Positions 21,101-29,545 are shown, numbered from the stretch's first letter. The stretch is DNA of 64,000 nucleotides from Streptomyces sp. NBC_01707 (GCF_041438805.1 NZ_CP109190.1:496001-560000), one strand, 5' to 3'. Made by a program: numbers and translations. The notes: generated from the letters alone by a model not told the origin.

Positions 21101-22616
21101 CGTCGAGCAGGGATGCCACCAACGCCGCGATGTCGCGTTCCGTCTCCCGGTCACGGTCGAGCACAAGGTCGGGTGAGGAGCGGTCCAGCGCGTCCAGTAA
21201 CGACTCGCGCGCCTCGCCGTCCATCGGTCGACGCGGGTGGGCACGCGTGCCGACGATCACCTTCACACCGGGGCACCGGGAGAGCGGGTTCAGCAGGCGG
21301 CGCGCGATCTCGTGGGCCTGCCCGGGCATGGCCTCGTCCAGCCCGTCCACGAGCAGCGTGATGCCGCCGATCCGTGGCACCGCCGTGCCGATCCGGTCCA
21401 CGGCAGCCTGCGCGGTGATGGCCGCCTCCTCCGGCACCTCGACGCCGAGCGGGGCCAGCGCGTTCAGCAGGGACGCGGCCAGGGAGTGCAACGAAGCGCC
21501 GTGGCAGGACACCGCGCCGTGGACGGAGCCGGGCGGCGGCACGGTCTGCGGCGGTGGCACGGAGTCCAGGGCCTGCCGCAGGCGGCGTACGGAGAGCAGG
21601 GCCAGGCGGGCGAGGAGCGCGGTCTTTCCGGTGCCGGCAGGGCCGGTGACCACGAGCATGCCGCGGCTCTGGGAGGCCATCCAGGTGGCGAGCCGGCTCA
21701 GCGGGCGCACGCGGCCGGAGAACTGATGCGGCTGTATGCCGCCGGTGATCGGGCCGAGTCGGTGGGAGGTGAGCCAGGGCTCGCGGTCCGGGGGCAGCAC
21801 GGCGGGGCGGTAGACAGGGCCGATCGCATCGAAGTGCGGGTTGTGTAAAAACCGGCGGCTCAAGGAGTGGATTTCGCTGAACGCCGGTCGCATCGCGGCA
21901 TCCTCGAAACCCGCGGCCTGGGCACGTCGGTCGATCGCCTCCAGCAGGTCCGGCATCAGAAGGAAGGGCGCCGTCCGCTCGAATGGCCTTACGGTTCCGT
22001 CGAGTTCGAGCTGAGGGTCGTCCAGGGCCTGATGCAGCCAGTCCACCCAGAGGCTCTCCTCCACAGGGCGGTCGGCGCCCGCGGTGGCCAGCACCACGAA
22101 ACCGTCCGCTGACAGACCGGTCCTGCGGGCGCCGCGCAGAGCGTCGTGGAGTGATCGGCTGCCGTGCAGGGTGCGCTGCGATTCGCAGGCGTCGATGACC
22201 ACCAGGAGTTCGGAGCCCTGCACTCGGGAGAGTTCGACCATCAGCATGTCGAACGGCATCGCGAGACGGGGGTCGGGATGCGGAGTGCCCAGCCTGTAGC
22301 TGTCCCGGCACGCAAGGACGTAGCTGTCGTCGGTGGCGTGGCCGTGCCCGGTCCAGTAGAGGATCTTCCGGTCGGCCTCGGCGGCGACGAATCGGTGGAG
22401 GCCTACCTCCACCGCCGCCCGCGTGCCGTCTCCTTCCAGCTTCTCCGCCCTGCCGAAGCCGAGCTGGTCGCACAGCCGAATGAACCGCTCACGGGCGTGC
22501 AGCACATGCTTGCGGTCCCGCAGCCCACCCTGCTCGCCGTACTCGGCGATGGCCACCGTTCCGACCAGGCCGGACGTCCGTAGCTCTTCGCGTCTGATCT
22601 CGAACTCGAGCGACAT
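18189..22616 (-). CDS. Caspase-like protease / STAND NTPase / beta-propeller giant protein
   Basis: 1475 residues. Residues ~1-250 form a caspase-like (peptidase C14) domain with His91 in YWTGHGH and Cys144 in VVIDACES. Residues ~300-480 form a STAND/NACHT-type P-loop NTPase: a leader with FSGR, Walker A GPAGTGKT (325-332) and Walker B with LLVDGLDEA (D424, D427, E428). A helical region runs to ~830. The rest is a repetitive beta-rich region read as a WD40-like propeller, with many short strands ending in W-x-W or V-R-V. Family knowledge: such proteins sense a trigger with the repeats and activate the protease on NTP-driven oligomerisation. GGGAGGGG precedes the ATG. The N-terminal cap and lipase neighbour suggest a conflict system. 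Confidence 0.9.
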   Translation of the reverse strand: MSLEFEIRREELRTSGLVGTVAIAEYGEQGGLRDRKHVLHARERFIRLCDQLGFGRAEKLEGDGTRAAVEVGLHRFVAAEADRKILYWTGHGHATDDSYVLACRDSYRLGTPHPDPRLAMPFDMLMVELSRVQGSELLVVIDACESQRTLHGSRSLHDALRGARRTGLSADGFVVLATAGADRPVEESLWVDWLHQALDDPQLELDGTVRPFERTAPFLLMPDLLEAIDRRAQAAGFEDAAMRPAFSEIHSLSRRFLHNPHFDAIGPVYRPAVLPPDREPWLTSHRLGPITGGIQPHQFSGRVRPLSRLATWMASQSRGMLVVTGPAGTGKTALLARLALLSVRRLRQALDSVPPPQTVPPPGSVHGAVSCHGASLHSLAASLLNALAPLGVEVPEEAAITAQAAVDRIGTAVPRIGGITLLVDGLDEAMPGQAHEIARRLLNPLSRCPGVKVIVGTRAHPRRPMDGEARESLLDALDRSSPDLVLDRDRETERDIAALVASLLDDVPGSPYAGPDAEALRREAAAQVARQCGRRFLVARLVAQALARRPEPLSAEQLDSFVRHGGDELRERMTDELNVLDPGDRGRYAELLLPLAVVQGPGLADRELWLHLANKLRRRGTSEIMRVMLDGMLQRLKGVLITTERRPGQEPLHRLDHASYGTALLERARLSEAAAHRRVFDALYRRAGDWDQADEYTLTYLGAHAAQIPASLDDPPDEQHPLEQLFCDPGFLVRTEPDVMMPLTGRLIGTCDGAALYRRVAARFKSHTSQDQRRAMLGAEAFVGHPDTHETLGRLPGFAEQVWREVWTDAVPQPPELALPAPLGGALALSWSRAAGGTISVAGRGEIVTRRADTGAYLHTRRPDDGRTAGSVFAEVREVTARGGRITVSHDGRWLHLWWGDERRPRRSYTWDGRIGALDAARCDDGVQIVAADGKCVWAWRCAVAPRSAEPEQDIRYDVLPVAAERVALLSLRDRCFLLTAGDTLTLHELNGKLYGDQDLVRARWKVPAASGRCLAVSALPEDAERGLVAVSEATSDGERVTVWRVTAQGHTPPVVTRLRQYDSVARELTLGRRGDLPLLALHEGHRVRVHSPTDDTIEAVLELSNERSGLAFDPAGTGWLAVGDGDDVRVIDTAVPAAAGALPLPRRSEPWPRPAVTTDGSGNVMLLGRAAGRQVMVGLHHPVRGRAGEGLVLPCESRVTAVAALGHDDGWTVAAAAGRRVRVWRLDSSLTVQAEDTVVDLSGDAGDTIPGLALVSGPSGGLWLFVPEGRRVVPFLRKGAGWAPQGAIEAAQIRVCDVAAYTASGRTWVAAHCGDALSLWESTEQGGFTRLGTRRAEPDSRAGIALTCQYEDGELLPIVAWSEAGSGRLAEYDGDSPARHFSSPHGTPTALAFAGTLRRPLLLAFGGEGTVAVRDVVDRRWVTGLTVPYRGAAVHTANALHITRHGLSLFLQGRDRCDQVRIPPDRLGTAVGRA

Positions 22617-22702
22617 CCCGTAGCCCCTCCCGCACCTATACTGGTGGATCTCCGTGACGTGTGTCGCGTGATCGCCAACAAAGCCTCGAGAAGGGCACGT
22701 TG
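22617..22702. promoter_or_regulatory. Compact divergent promoter region of the caspase-STAND and Nudix-like genes
   Basis: Only 86 bases separate the two start codons. A near-consensus -10 hexamer TATACT (22637-22642) faces the Nudix-like gene, and the opposite strand at almost the same place reads TATAGG. No clear -35 was found for either direction. The shared spacer makes joint control of the two genes likely. Confidence 0.5.
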
Positions 22703-23713
22703 ATGACCTCAAGGGACCGCTTCACCGTGGTGGGACGCCGGACCGACTGCCACGTCTTCGAAGGCGACGGGACGCGCCCGATCGCCGAGGAGAACATGCG
22801 GGTGAGGTACGTGCCCGAGTCGGTCAAGCTCCCCGAGGAGATCGCCGAGTGGCGTCGCGAGATCGAGGCCGAGGAGGCCGTCAAGGAAGCGGCCGGCGAG
22901 CCACACCGCTGGAACAACCCGCGGTTCGCGGTGCGGCGTCTGGTCGTCACCCGGACCCACACGGCCGAGGACCCGGTCACCACCCTGACGCTCTGCGACG
23001 CCGACTACTTCGACTTCCTCACCACGTCCATCAACCTGGATCGCAAGCAGCCGAACGGCCTGACTTTGCGTCAGCAGTACATGGACGGGCGGGATCTCTT
23101 CGACGCTCCCGAGTTCATGTTCTGCAGCTTCGGCATCAACGTCGCCCTGGAGACGGGCAAGGACGGCAAGATGCTGTTCTCCCACCGCAGCGCCCGGGTC
23201 GTGGGGCCGAACACGTCGAAGTGGAACTCGTCCGCGAACGAGGGCCTCGCCCGTAACCACGATCTCTCCCCCGATGGGCGCGTCAGCCTGCACGCTGTTG
23301 CCCGCCGGGCGCTGCGCGAGGAACTGGCTGTCCTGGATTCCGACGACGTCGACCTCGAACTGCTCGGGTTCGGGTTCGATCTGCGCAACAACCAGTGGGC
23401 CGCGTTCTTCCGGGCCGTGGTCACCGACCTGTCCGAGGACGACCTGCGCGAGCGCTGGAGCCGGGGCGTGGAGGACAAGTGGGAGCACGACCGCCACGCC
23501 TTCGTCTCCGCGAACCCGGAGTCCGTCCTGCGGTTCATGCGCGAGGAGCCCGAGGAGAAGTGGACGCCGTGCGCGCCGGCGCTGTTCTACCTCGCTCTGG
23601 TCCGCGGCGCGGTGCGTGCGGCCGGCGGGAACCCCGACGCCCGCTACGACGTCGAGGCGATCGAACGGAAGGTCATGCGCGAGCTCGACGACAATGAGGA
23701 CGACGTCGCCTAG
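22703..23713 (+). CDS. Nudix-like domain protein, divergent partner of the caspase-STAND gene
   Basis: 336 residues from the ATG at 22703 (AAGGG upstream). No signal peptide or membrane helix. The N-terminal half has a charged helix (EEIAEWRREIEAEEAVKEAA, ~45-64). Residues ~135-240 resemble a divergent Nudix fold: SSANEGLARNHD, then HAVARRALREELAV with the REEL of a Nudix box at 205-208, then VDLELLGFGFDLRNNQW. The box is incomplete (the usual G-x5-E is not clear), so nucleotide hydrolysis is uncertain. Position suggests a role in the same system, possibly as a nucleotide-signal handler or regulator. Function not assigned. Confidence 0.75.
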   Translation: MTSRDRFTVVGRRTDCHVFEGDGTRPIAEENMRVRYVPESVKLPEEIAEWRREIEAEEAVKEAAGEPHRWNNPRFAVRRLVVTRTHTAEDPVTTLTLCDADYFDFLTTSINLDRKQPNGLTLRQQYMDGRDLFDAPEFMFCSFGINVALETGKDGKMLFSHRSARVVGPNTSKWNSSANEGLARNHDLSPDGRVSLHAVARRALREELAVLDSDDVDLELLGFGFDLRNNQWAAFFRAVVTDLSEDDLRERWSRGVEDKWEHDRHAFVSANPESVLRFMREEPEEKWTPCAPALFYLALVRGAVRAAGGNPDARYDVEAIERKVMRELDDNEDDVA

Positions 23714-23769
23714 ATTCTCTCTCCTTGGTCATCTGCGGGACGGCGCATCTGCGCAGCGGCTGTGGTGAT

Positions 23770-23793
23770 GCCGTCGGGCTTCCGCCCGACGGC
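23770..23793. terminator. Terminator hairpin after the Nudix-like gene
   Basis: A perfect 10-bp stem (GCCGTCGGGC / GCCCGACGGC) with a 4-base TTCC loop, 56 bases after the stop codon. Confidence 0.8.
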
Positions 23794-24849
23794 GGCTGCA
23801 GGAACGGCAGGGAGGCCAGACCCGGGACCGCGGCGCGCACCTCCGCCAGGACATGAGGAAAGTCCTCGTCATCGATGACACCCAGGCACTCCTGGCGCAG
23901 TTGGTGAATGACTTCGGCGAGCTCGCGCCGGAGCCCCATCCAGGCAGGGGACGCTGCGCTCGTGATCGAGACACCCAGCACTTCGCTCAGGACGGACGGT
24001 GGCACCTGGGTGGACCGGTGAGAGGCACGCCAACAAGTTGGCACGTTCGGCCGTCACCGTGCACGGAAGGGCTCGAGACCGGGGCGCGGGGTGGTCGGAT
24101 CGGGCGGGGTGATCACGGTGTGACGGTGCGCCGCCCGTCGGGCTGACCCGTACCTCCTGTTGCTCCGATTGGTGCGGACACGAGTGTTCTTCCGATCGCA
24201 TCGCTGCTGAGCGAGCGACGGCTGCCCCTGTCGATGTTGAGTCGGTTGCTGCTTCGACGTCTGCGGGGCGCCGACCGTTGAGCTCCGGTCTCCGGTGATG
24301 ATCCAACACGGCGGGAAGCAGGCTGCGCCTGTCCGGGAGATGACGGTGGAACATCTTCCTACTCGTCCCGAGCTCACGGGCTCACGGGCTCACGAGCGGG
24401 ATCGTGGAGCGCACGCCGGTGGTGGCCCAGGACGTGGAGGGGCAGCCGTTCGGTGTGCGGGGCTGACCGCGGCAAGCAGTGACCTCGGGCAGATCGGCGC
24501 GGCTCGGCTCGCAACGGGCGGGGGGATGCGATGCTGCGCCAGTACGTGGGGCAGTGCGTGGACGCGGTGGTCTGCCAGCGGGTCGACGAGCTGTTCCGGG
24601 ACGGGCACCGGCGGGGACTGCCGGCGGAGGCGCCGCCTGAGCTGCTGAGTGAGGTCACCCGCTGCGCATCGGAACGGCTGCTCACCTCCTGGGTGCCGCG
24701 TAAGTGCGACGGGAGCGCGACCGGTCTGTTGTGGGCGACCGGCGACACCGTGCTGTAAGGGGCGATCTGCTCAGCACACCCCGGCACCGACGACGAACGA
24801 CTCAGGGCGGTCATTCCGACGACCCGCGATGATGAGCAGGAGGTGGCCC
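23794..24849. other. Gene-poor kilobase with possible gene remnants
   Basis: No intact gene is supported. Two stretches look like decayed coding sequence. On the minus strand near 24300-24375, ELGTSRKMFHRHLPDRRSLL reads like the DNA-binding end of a TetR protein, but a stop lies just upstream and similarity fades downstream. On the plus strand 24531-24758 encodes 75 residues (VDELFRDGHRRG, PPELLSEVTRC) that resemble a TetR C-terminal helix. A short GGGCTCAC triplication lies near 24375-24395. Confidence 0.4.
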
Positions 24850-25605
24850 GTGACCGGGGCAACCGGCAGGGTGGCATTGGTGACAGGAGCCAGCAGTGGA
24901 ATCGGTGCGGCCATCGCGCGCCTGCTGGCCGCGCGTGGGATGCGCGTGGTGGTCAACTACCTCCGCAGCAGCAGGTCAGCCGAAGAGGTCGTGGCCGGCA
25001 TCGAGACTGCAGGCGGCGAGGCCATGGCCGTGCGGGCCGACGTGCGCGAGGCAGCGGCGGTCGAGAGCATGGTCGAGCAGGTCCGATCGGCATGGGGCGG
25101 CGTTGACGTGCTCGTGCACAACGCGCTGATCCCGTATGCGGTCAAGTCGTTTCAGGACATGACGTGGGAAGAACTCGGCGGCAAGCTCGACGCCGAGATG
25201 CATGCGGCGTTCGCGGTCACGAAAGCTGTCCTGCCCGCCATGACCGAACAGGGCTGGGGACGCATCATCTATCTGGGTACCGGCCTCAGCCGCCGGCCTC
25301 GGGAGGGCATGATCGCACTGGGCACGGCCAAGGCCGCACTGGAACAGTTCGCCCGGTACCTCGCTCAGGAACTTGGCCCGCAGGGCATCACGGTCAACGT
25401 CGTAGCCCCCGGCCCGGTGGAGTCACGCATGGCGGATGACGTGTTCGACGATGCGCAAAAGCAGCGGCAGGTGGCCGCCACCCCCCTGGGCCGTCTGGCG
25501 TACCCGGCCGACGTCGCCCAAGCGGTCGCCTTCTACGCAGGCGAGGACAACGCCTTCATGACCGGCACCACGGCCGCGGTCAACGGCGGCATGTCCATGG
25601 ACTGA
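24850..25605 (+). CDS. SDR-family protein lacking the catalytic tyrosine
   Basis: 251 residues from the GTG at 24850, set by an excellent AGGAGG 6 bases upstream. The Rossmann motif TGASSGIG and the C-terminal segments ITVNVVAPGPVESRM and TGTTAAVNGGMSMD are typical SDR. The active site is altered: the position of the catalytic Tyr in Y-x3-K is Leu (ALGTAK), NNAG is VHNAL, and the serine region reads IIYLGTGLS. It may bind NAD(P) but use a different chemistry, or be non-enzymatic. It reads toward the THI5-like gene 139 bp downstream. Confidence 0.88.
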   Translation: MTGATGRVALVTGASSGIGAAIARLLAARGMRVVVNYLRSSRSAEEVVAGIETAGGEAMAVRADVREAAAVESMVEQVRSAWGGVDVLVHNALIPYAVKSFQDMTWEELGGKLDAEMHAAFAVTKAVLPAMTEQGWGRIIYLGTGLSRRPREGMIALGTAKAALEQFARYLAQELGPQGITVNVVAPGPVESRMADDVFDDAQKQRQVAATPLGRLAYPADVAQAVAFYAGEDNAFMTGTTAAVNGGMSMD

Positions 25606-25744
25606 CGTGCCGCTGTCCCCCCGCGCACGGGGCCGTTCCGTCCCGGTCCAGCCGGCACCGGCCCACCGAGCGCTCAGCACCATGGACCGCAGCGCCCCGG
25701 ACACGTGCGGCGCACGACGGTGACACGATCAAGGAAAAGCATCC

Positions 25745-26623
25745 ATGCACACGATCGATCTCGCCTATGTCGGGCGGGGCTTGCACGAGGAACTGACCGC
25801 CTACATCGCCGACCAGCAGGACTACTACGCGGAGGAGGACGTCCACGTCGCGCTGCGCGACGGCTGCACCTGGGGCGAGGAGCGGCTCCGCCGCTGCGCC
25901 ACCATCGGGCTCGGCCGGGCACTGTTGTCCCGGCTGACCGATGGCACCCCCTGGGTCGCACTCGATGTCAACACCCACCACCCGCTGTTCTGGTTCCTAG
26001 CCCGCCCCGGCCTGACCACCCTGACCGACCTGGCCGGCCGACGACTGGCGGTACACGCGCCCCACACCGCACCCGGGTGCTTCGCCCGGATCATGCTGCG
26101 TCAGGCCGGCCTCGACCCGGACCGCGACATCCACACCGTTGTCCGCCCGCCCGGTGACTACGGCATGGACCTGCGCCGGCTGCGCGACGGCACGATCGAC
26201 GCCGCCCTCGTCGGCAGCACCATGGCACCGGAGGCGATCGCCGCCGAGCATGGCTGGCAGGTGCTGGGCTGGGTCGGCGACCACTTCCGGATCCCCACCG
26301 TGGGCGTGGCCGTCGACCCCACCTACATCCACCCGGACGACCCCGCGGTCCAGGCCGTCGTACGCGCCCACCGACGCGCTCTGCGGGTGATCCACAACGA
26401 CCCCGACATCACGGTGCGGCACATCCAGACGTACCTCGGCCGGCACACCGCAGACGAAGCCCGAGCCCACTACGAGAGGTTCATCGCACCGTATTTCACC
26501 ACCGACGGCCAAGCCGACCTCGTCGTCGGCGCCACCGCGATCAGCGCGGTCGCCGCCGAACTCGGCGTCCCCGTCACTGTCACGGCAGGCGAGTTCTACC
26601 GCACCGCGACCACCACTCCCTAG
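25745..26623 (+). CDS. THI5/NMT1-like substrate-binding-fold protein, no signal peptide
   Basis: 292 residues with a periplasmic-binding-protein type II fold of the SsuA/THI5 kind. Recognisable are the opening strand-helix (IDLAYVGRGLHEELTAYIADQQ), LTTLTDLAGRRLAVHAP (the usual LKGK segment), GCFARIMLRQAGLDP and LRDGTIDAALVGSTMAPEA. It starts directly with the mature domain, with no lipobox or signal peptide, and no ABC permease lies nearby. That fits a cytoplasmic binding protein or an enzyme of the THI5/pathway type rather than an importer subunit. The ligand is unknown. Probably linked to the SDR just upstream. Confidence 0.8.
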   Translation: MHTIDLAYVGRGLHEELTAYIADQQDYYAEEDVHVALRDGCTWGEERLRRCATIGLGRALLSRLTDGTPWVALDVNTHHPLFWFLARPGLTTLTDLAGRRLAVHAPHTAPGCFARIMLRQAGLDPDRDIHTVVRPPGDYGMDLRRLRDGTIDAALVGSTMAPEAIAAEHGWQVLGWVGDHFRIPTVGVAVDPTYIHPDDPAVQAVVRAHRRALRVIHNDPDITVRHIQTYLGRHTADEARAHYERFIAPYFTTDGQADLVVGATAISAVAAELGVPVTVTAGEFYRTATTTP

Positions 26624-26846
26624 TACTCCCGTACCGGGCGATCTCCCGGCGTGATCGACGAGCCTGCGGCATGTGGCACTTGTTCGCTGTCCGGCAAGAC
26701 GTCTCCCACAGGCTCGTGGGGCGAGGCCTACGACGAGTCGTCCGGTCGAGGTCCGGGACCTGCTGACCTCTGTTCAGGTCGCGGTCATACGGTCGACCGG
26801 ACAGCTCCCGCCAGCGCAGACACCCGCCGTGCTCAGGGCGCCGTCC

Positions 26847-27773
26847 TCACGTCGTTGAGGCGGCCGCCGGTGCCTCGCTCCTCGTCCCGTGCGACAGCAC
26901 CGTCTCGCGGAACGAGGAGACAACCGGGCGCAGGTCGATGTGGTGCCAGACGGCCCACAGGTGAACGCACGCCTCGCGCCAGGGTAGTTCACGTACCACC
27001 ACGGCATCCGTCACACCTCGCACCATGCTCTTCTGCACCAGAGCCAGGCCGAGGCCGGAGGCCACAAGGCCCAGCGCCGTCAGGGGCTCCGGAGCGTCGA
27101 GCCGGATGTCGGGGGTGAAGCCTGAGGCAACACATGAAGCGACGAACGCGTCCCGCCATCCTGGGTCGCCCTCCTCCTCGATGGCGATCCATGGCTGGCG
27201 GTCCAGGTCCTGAGCCGTGACCGTGTCCCGTGCGGCCAGCGGGTGACCGGCCGGCAGGACGAGCAGCAAGGGGTCCTCCAGCAGGGGCGCCGCTCGCAGC
27301 ACAGGATCGTCGCGGTCCGGTGGTTCCCGTACCAGGGCGATGTCAAGGCTGCGCTGGCGCAGCCCTTCGAACTGCTCCGAGGCGGACATGTTGTACAGAG
27401 CGACGTGAATACCGGGACGCTCCTCCTGCAGTCGGCGCAGCGCACCGGGAAGCACGCCCGTGTGCATGGCGTCGGGCGCGTAGCCGATGCACAGGCCTCC
27501 CTCTTCCCCGCGGCCCAGTCGGCGGCCGAGGTTCTCCAGACGGTCGGCGTGGCGCAGCAGCGCTCTGGCCTCGCTCAGGAACACCGCGCCGTCACGGGTC
27601 AGGCGGATGCGCTGCTGGGTGCGCTCGAACAGGGCGAGGCCGAGCTTCTGCTCGAGCTGGGCGATCTGTCGGCTGAGCGGGGACTGTGAGATATGGAGCT
27701 GTTCGGCGGCGCGGCCGACGTGTTCGGTCTCGGCCACGGCGATGAAATAGCGAAGTTGCCGCAGGTCAAGCAT
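26847..27773 (-). CDS. LysR-family transcriptional regulator
   Basis: 308 residues. The N-terminal winged helix reads LRQLRYFIAVAETEHVGRAA then LHISQSPLSRQIAQLEQKLG, followed by a linker helix and a two-lobed effector domain (~90-295). It is divergent from the aldo-keto reductase gene, with 138 bp between starts, so it most likely controls that gene and the SRPBCC gene after it. The effector is probably the reductase's substrate or product; unknown. Confidence 0.94.
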   Translation of the reverse strand: MLDLRQLRYFIAVAETEHVGRAAEQLHISQSPLSRQIAQLEQKLGLALFERTQQRIRLTRDGAVFLSEARALLRHADRLENLGRRLGRGEEGGLCIGYAPDAMHTGVLPGALRRLQEERPGIHVALYNMSASEQFEGLRQRSLDIALVREPPDRDDPVLRAAPLLEDPLLLVLPAGHPLAARDTVTAQDLDRQPWIAIEEEGDPGWRDAFVASCVASGFTPDIRLDAPEPLTALGLVASGLGLALVQKSMVRGVTDAVVVRELPWREACVHLWAVWHHIDLRPVVSSFRETVLSHGTRSEAPAAASTT

Positions 27774-27811
27774 GTAAGACCTCAAGGGACTCAAGTGTGC
27801 CCAAGGAAGTC

Positions 27812-27841
27812 TTGGACAGTCTGATATGCCCATCCTAATGT
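27812..27841 (+). promoter_or_regulatory. Candidate promoter of the aldo-keto reductase gene
   Basis: TTGGAC (27812-27817) and TAATGT (27836-27841) are separated by 18 bases, close to the housekeeping sigma consensus. It lies ~70 bases before the start codon and downstream of a CTCAAG direct repeat that could be part of the LysR site. Confidence 0.5.
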
Positions 27842-27911
27842 CGAAGAGGAAAGAACGACGGACCGGCTGAAGGGCCGGAAATCCGGTTTCCCCTCTGTAC
27901 AAGGACCTGCC

Positions 27912-28922
27912 ATGACCATCACATCTCTCCTTTCCGACCGTATCGGCTTCGGGACTGCTCCCTTGGGCAACATGTTCCGCGCCATCCCGGATGAGGAGGC
28001 CGCCGCGACCGTCCAGGCCGCGTGGGACCAGGGCATCCGCTACTTCGACACGGCCCCGTTCTACGGCGCGGGTCTGTCCGAGGAGCGTCTCGGCGCTGCT
28101 CTCACCGGAAAGGACCGGGACCAGTACGTCCTGTCCACGAAGGTGGGCCGCGTGATCCTGGACGAGCTCGAGACGGGTTCGCGTGACCTTGGGGAGAAGG
28201 GCGGCCTGTTCGAGCACGGGAACCCCAACAAGATGGTGCACGAGTGGACAGCCGATGCCACCAAGCGTTCGATCGAGGGCAGTCTGAAGCGGCTCGGCGT
28301 GGACCGCCTCGACATCGTCTGGGTGCACGACATCGCCCAGGATTTCCACGGCGACCTGTGGCTGCAGAAGTTCGAGGAGGCCCGCACCGGCGCCTTCCGT
28401 GTGCTGTCCCGGCTGCGGGATGAGGGCGTCATCAAGGCGTGGGGGCTGGGCGTCAACCGCACCGAGCCCGTCGAACTGACCCTTGCCCTGGACGAGCCGC
28501 AGCCCGACGGGTTCCTCCTCGCCGGCCGCTACTCACTGCTGGACCACGACCACGCCCTCCAGCGACTGCTGCCCATGGCAGCCGAGCAGGGCGTCGACAT
28601 GGTGGTCGGCGGCCCCTACAGCTCCGGCATCCTGGCCGGCGGCACCCACTTCGAGTACCAGGACGCACCCCCGGAGATCATCGAGAAGGTCCGACGCATC
28701 AAGGACATCGCCGACCGGCACGGCGTGAGCATCAAGGCCGCAGCCCTGCAGTTCGCCCTTGCTCACCCGGTCGCCGCCGCCGCCATTCCCGGCGCCACCA
28801 AGCCCAGCCGCATCGCCGAAGACCTCTCCGCCCTGAACGAGAACGTCCCGGCCGACTTCTGGGCCGAACTCCGCAAGGCCGGCCTGGTCAGCCCCCAGGC
28901 GCCGCTCCCCGGCAACGCCTGA
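27912..28922 (+). CDS. Aldo/keto reductase (D-threo-aldose 1-dehydrogenase-like)
   Basis: 336 residues. TIM-barrel aldo-keto reductase with the full catalytic set: Asp46 and Tyr51 in YFDTAPFYG, Lys77 in STKVGR and His139 in VWVHD. The wording FYGAGLSEERLG is characteristic of the D-threo-aldose (L-fucose) 1-dehydrogenase / pyridoxal dehydrogenase branch, which oxidises sugars with NAD(P). Under likely control of the divergent LysR gene and followed 52 bp later by an SRPBCC gene. A related enzyme sits at 49908-50936 in the sugar island. Confidence 0.92.
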   Translation: MTITSLLSDRIGFGTAPLGNMFRAIPDEEAAATVQAAWDQGIRYFDTAPFYGAGLSEERLGAALTGKDRDQYVLSTKVGRVILDELETGSRDLGEKGGLFEHGNPNKMVHEWTADATKRSIEGSLKRLGVDRLDIVWVHDIAQDFHGDLWLQKFEEARTGAFRVLSRLRDEGVIKAWGLGVNRTEPVELTLALDEPQPDGFLLAGRYSLLDHDHALQRLLPMAAEQGVDMVVGGPYSSGILAGGTHFEYQDAPPEIIEKVRRIKDIADRHGVSIKAAALQFALAHPVAAAAIPGATKPSRIAEDLSALNENVPADFWAELRKAGLVSPQAPLPGNA

Positions 28923-28974
28923 GTGCTTGCCCAACCACCGTTCCCGAAGACGAAACGAGTTCTGGAGAAAAATC

Positions 28975-29391
28975 ATGGCATCGACATCAGTGAGCCGAGT
29001 TGTACCGGCCTCCCCCGAGCGCGTGTGGCAGCTGATCGGCGGCTTCGATTCCCTCCCCGACTGGCTCCCGTACATCGCCGAGAGCGCGGCACTGGAGGGC
29101 GGCCGCGTCCGCCGGCTCGCCAATCCGGACGGAGAGGCCATCGTCGAGCGCCTCGTGGATTTCGACGACACAGAACGTCACTACAGCTACGCCATCCTCG
29201 AAGCGCCCTTCCCGGTCGTCGGCTACATCTCCACCTTGCGCGTGCATGAGGTGGCCGGCCGGAAAGACGTAGCCGAGGTGCAGTGGTCCGGACGGTTCAC
29301 CCCCCATGGGGCGAGCGAGGACGAGGCGGTCGCCCTGTTCACCGGGATCTACCGAGACGGCCTCGACGCCCTCCACAAGGCACTCGGCTGA
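28975..29391 (+). CDS. SRPBCC-family (polyketide cyclase/dehydrase-like) protein
   Basis: 138 residues, START/Bet v1-type fold: VSRVVPASPERVWQLIGGFD, then LPDWLPYIAESAALEGG and a C-terminal helix with TGIYRDGLDALHKAL. GGAG lies before the ATG. A small cytoplasmic lipid- or ligand-binding protein; it follows the aldo-keto reductase and is probably co-transcribed. Substrate unknown. Confidence 0.9.
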   Translation: MASTSVSRVVPASPERVWQLIGGFDSLPDWLPYIAESAALEGGRVRRLANPDGEAIVERLVDFDDTERHYSYAILEAPFPVVGYISTLRVHEVAGRKDVAEVQWSGRFTPHGASEDEAVALFTGIYRDGLDALHKALG

Positions 29392-29545
29392 CATCGCCCC
29401 CTGGGTCCCTCGAGGCCCAGGGGTTCGAGCCACGTCGTAGACCGATCCCCTGGCGGGTGATGATGCGGGACCGTCCGGACGACCGATACGTCGATCACGA
29501 GGAGCAGGCCAACAGCGCTCGCCGCAGCGGCGAGTGCCGGCCTGG

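Noticed and set aside
29395..29440. tRNA-like T-loop GGTTCGAGCC after the SRPBCC gene
   Set aside because: Flanking bases do not form a T-stem and no cloverleaf or anticodon arm can be drawn.
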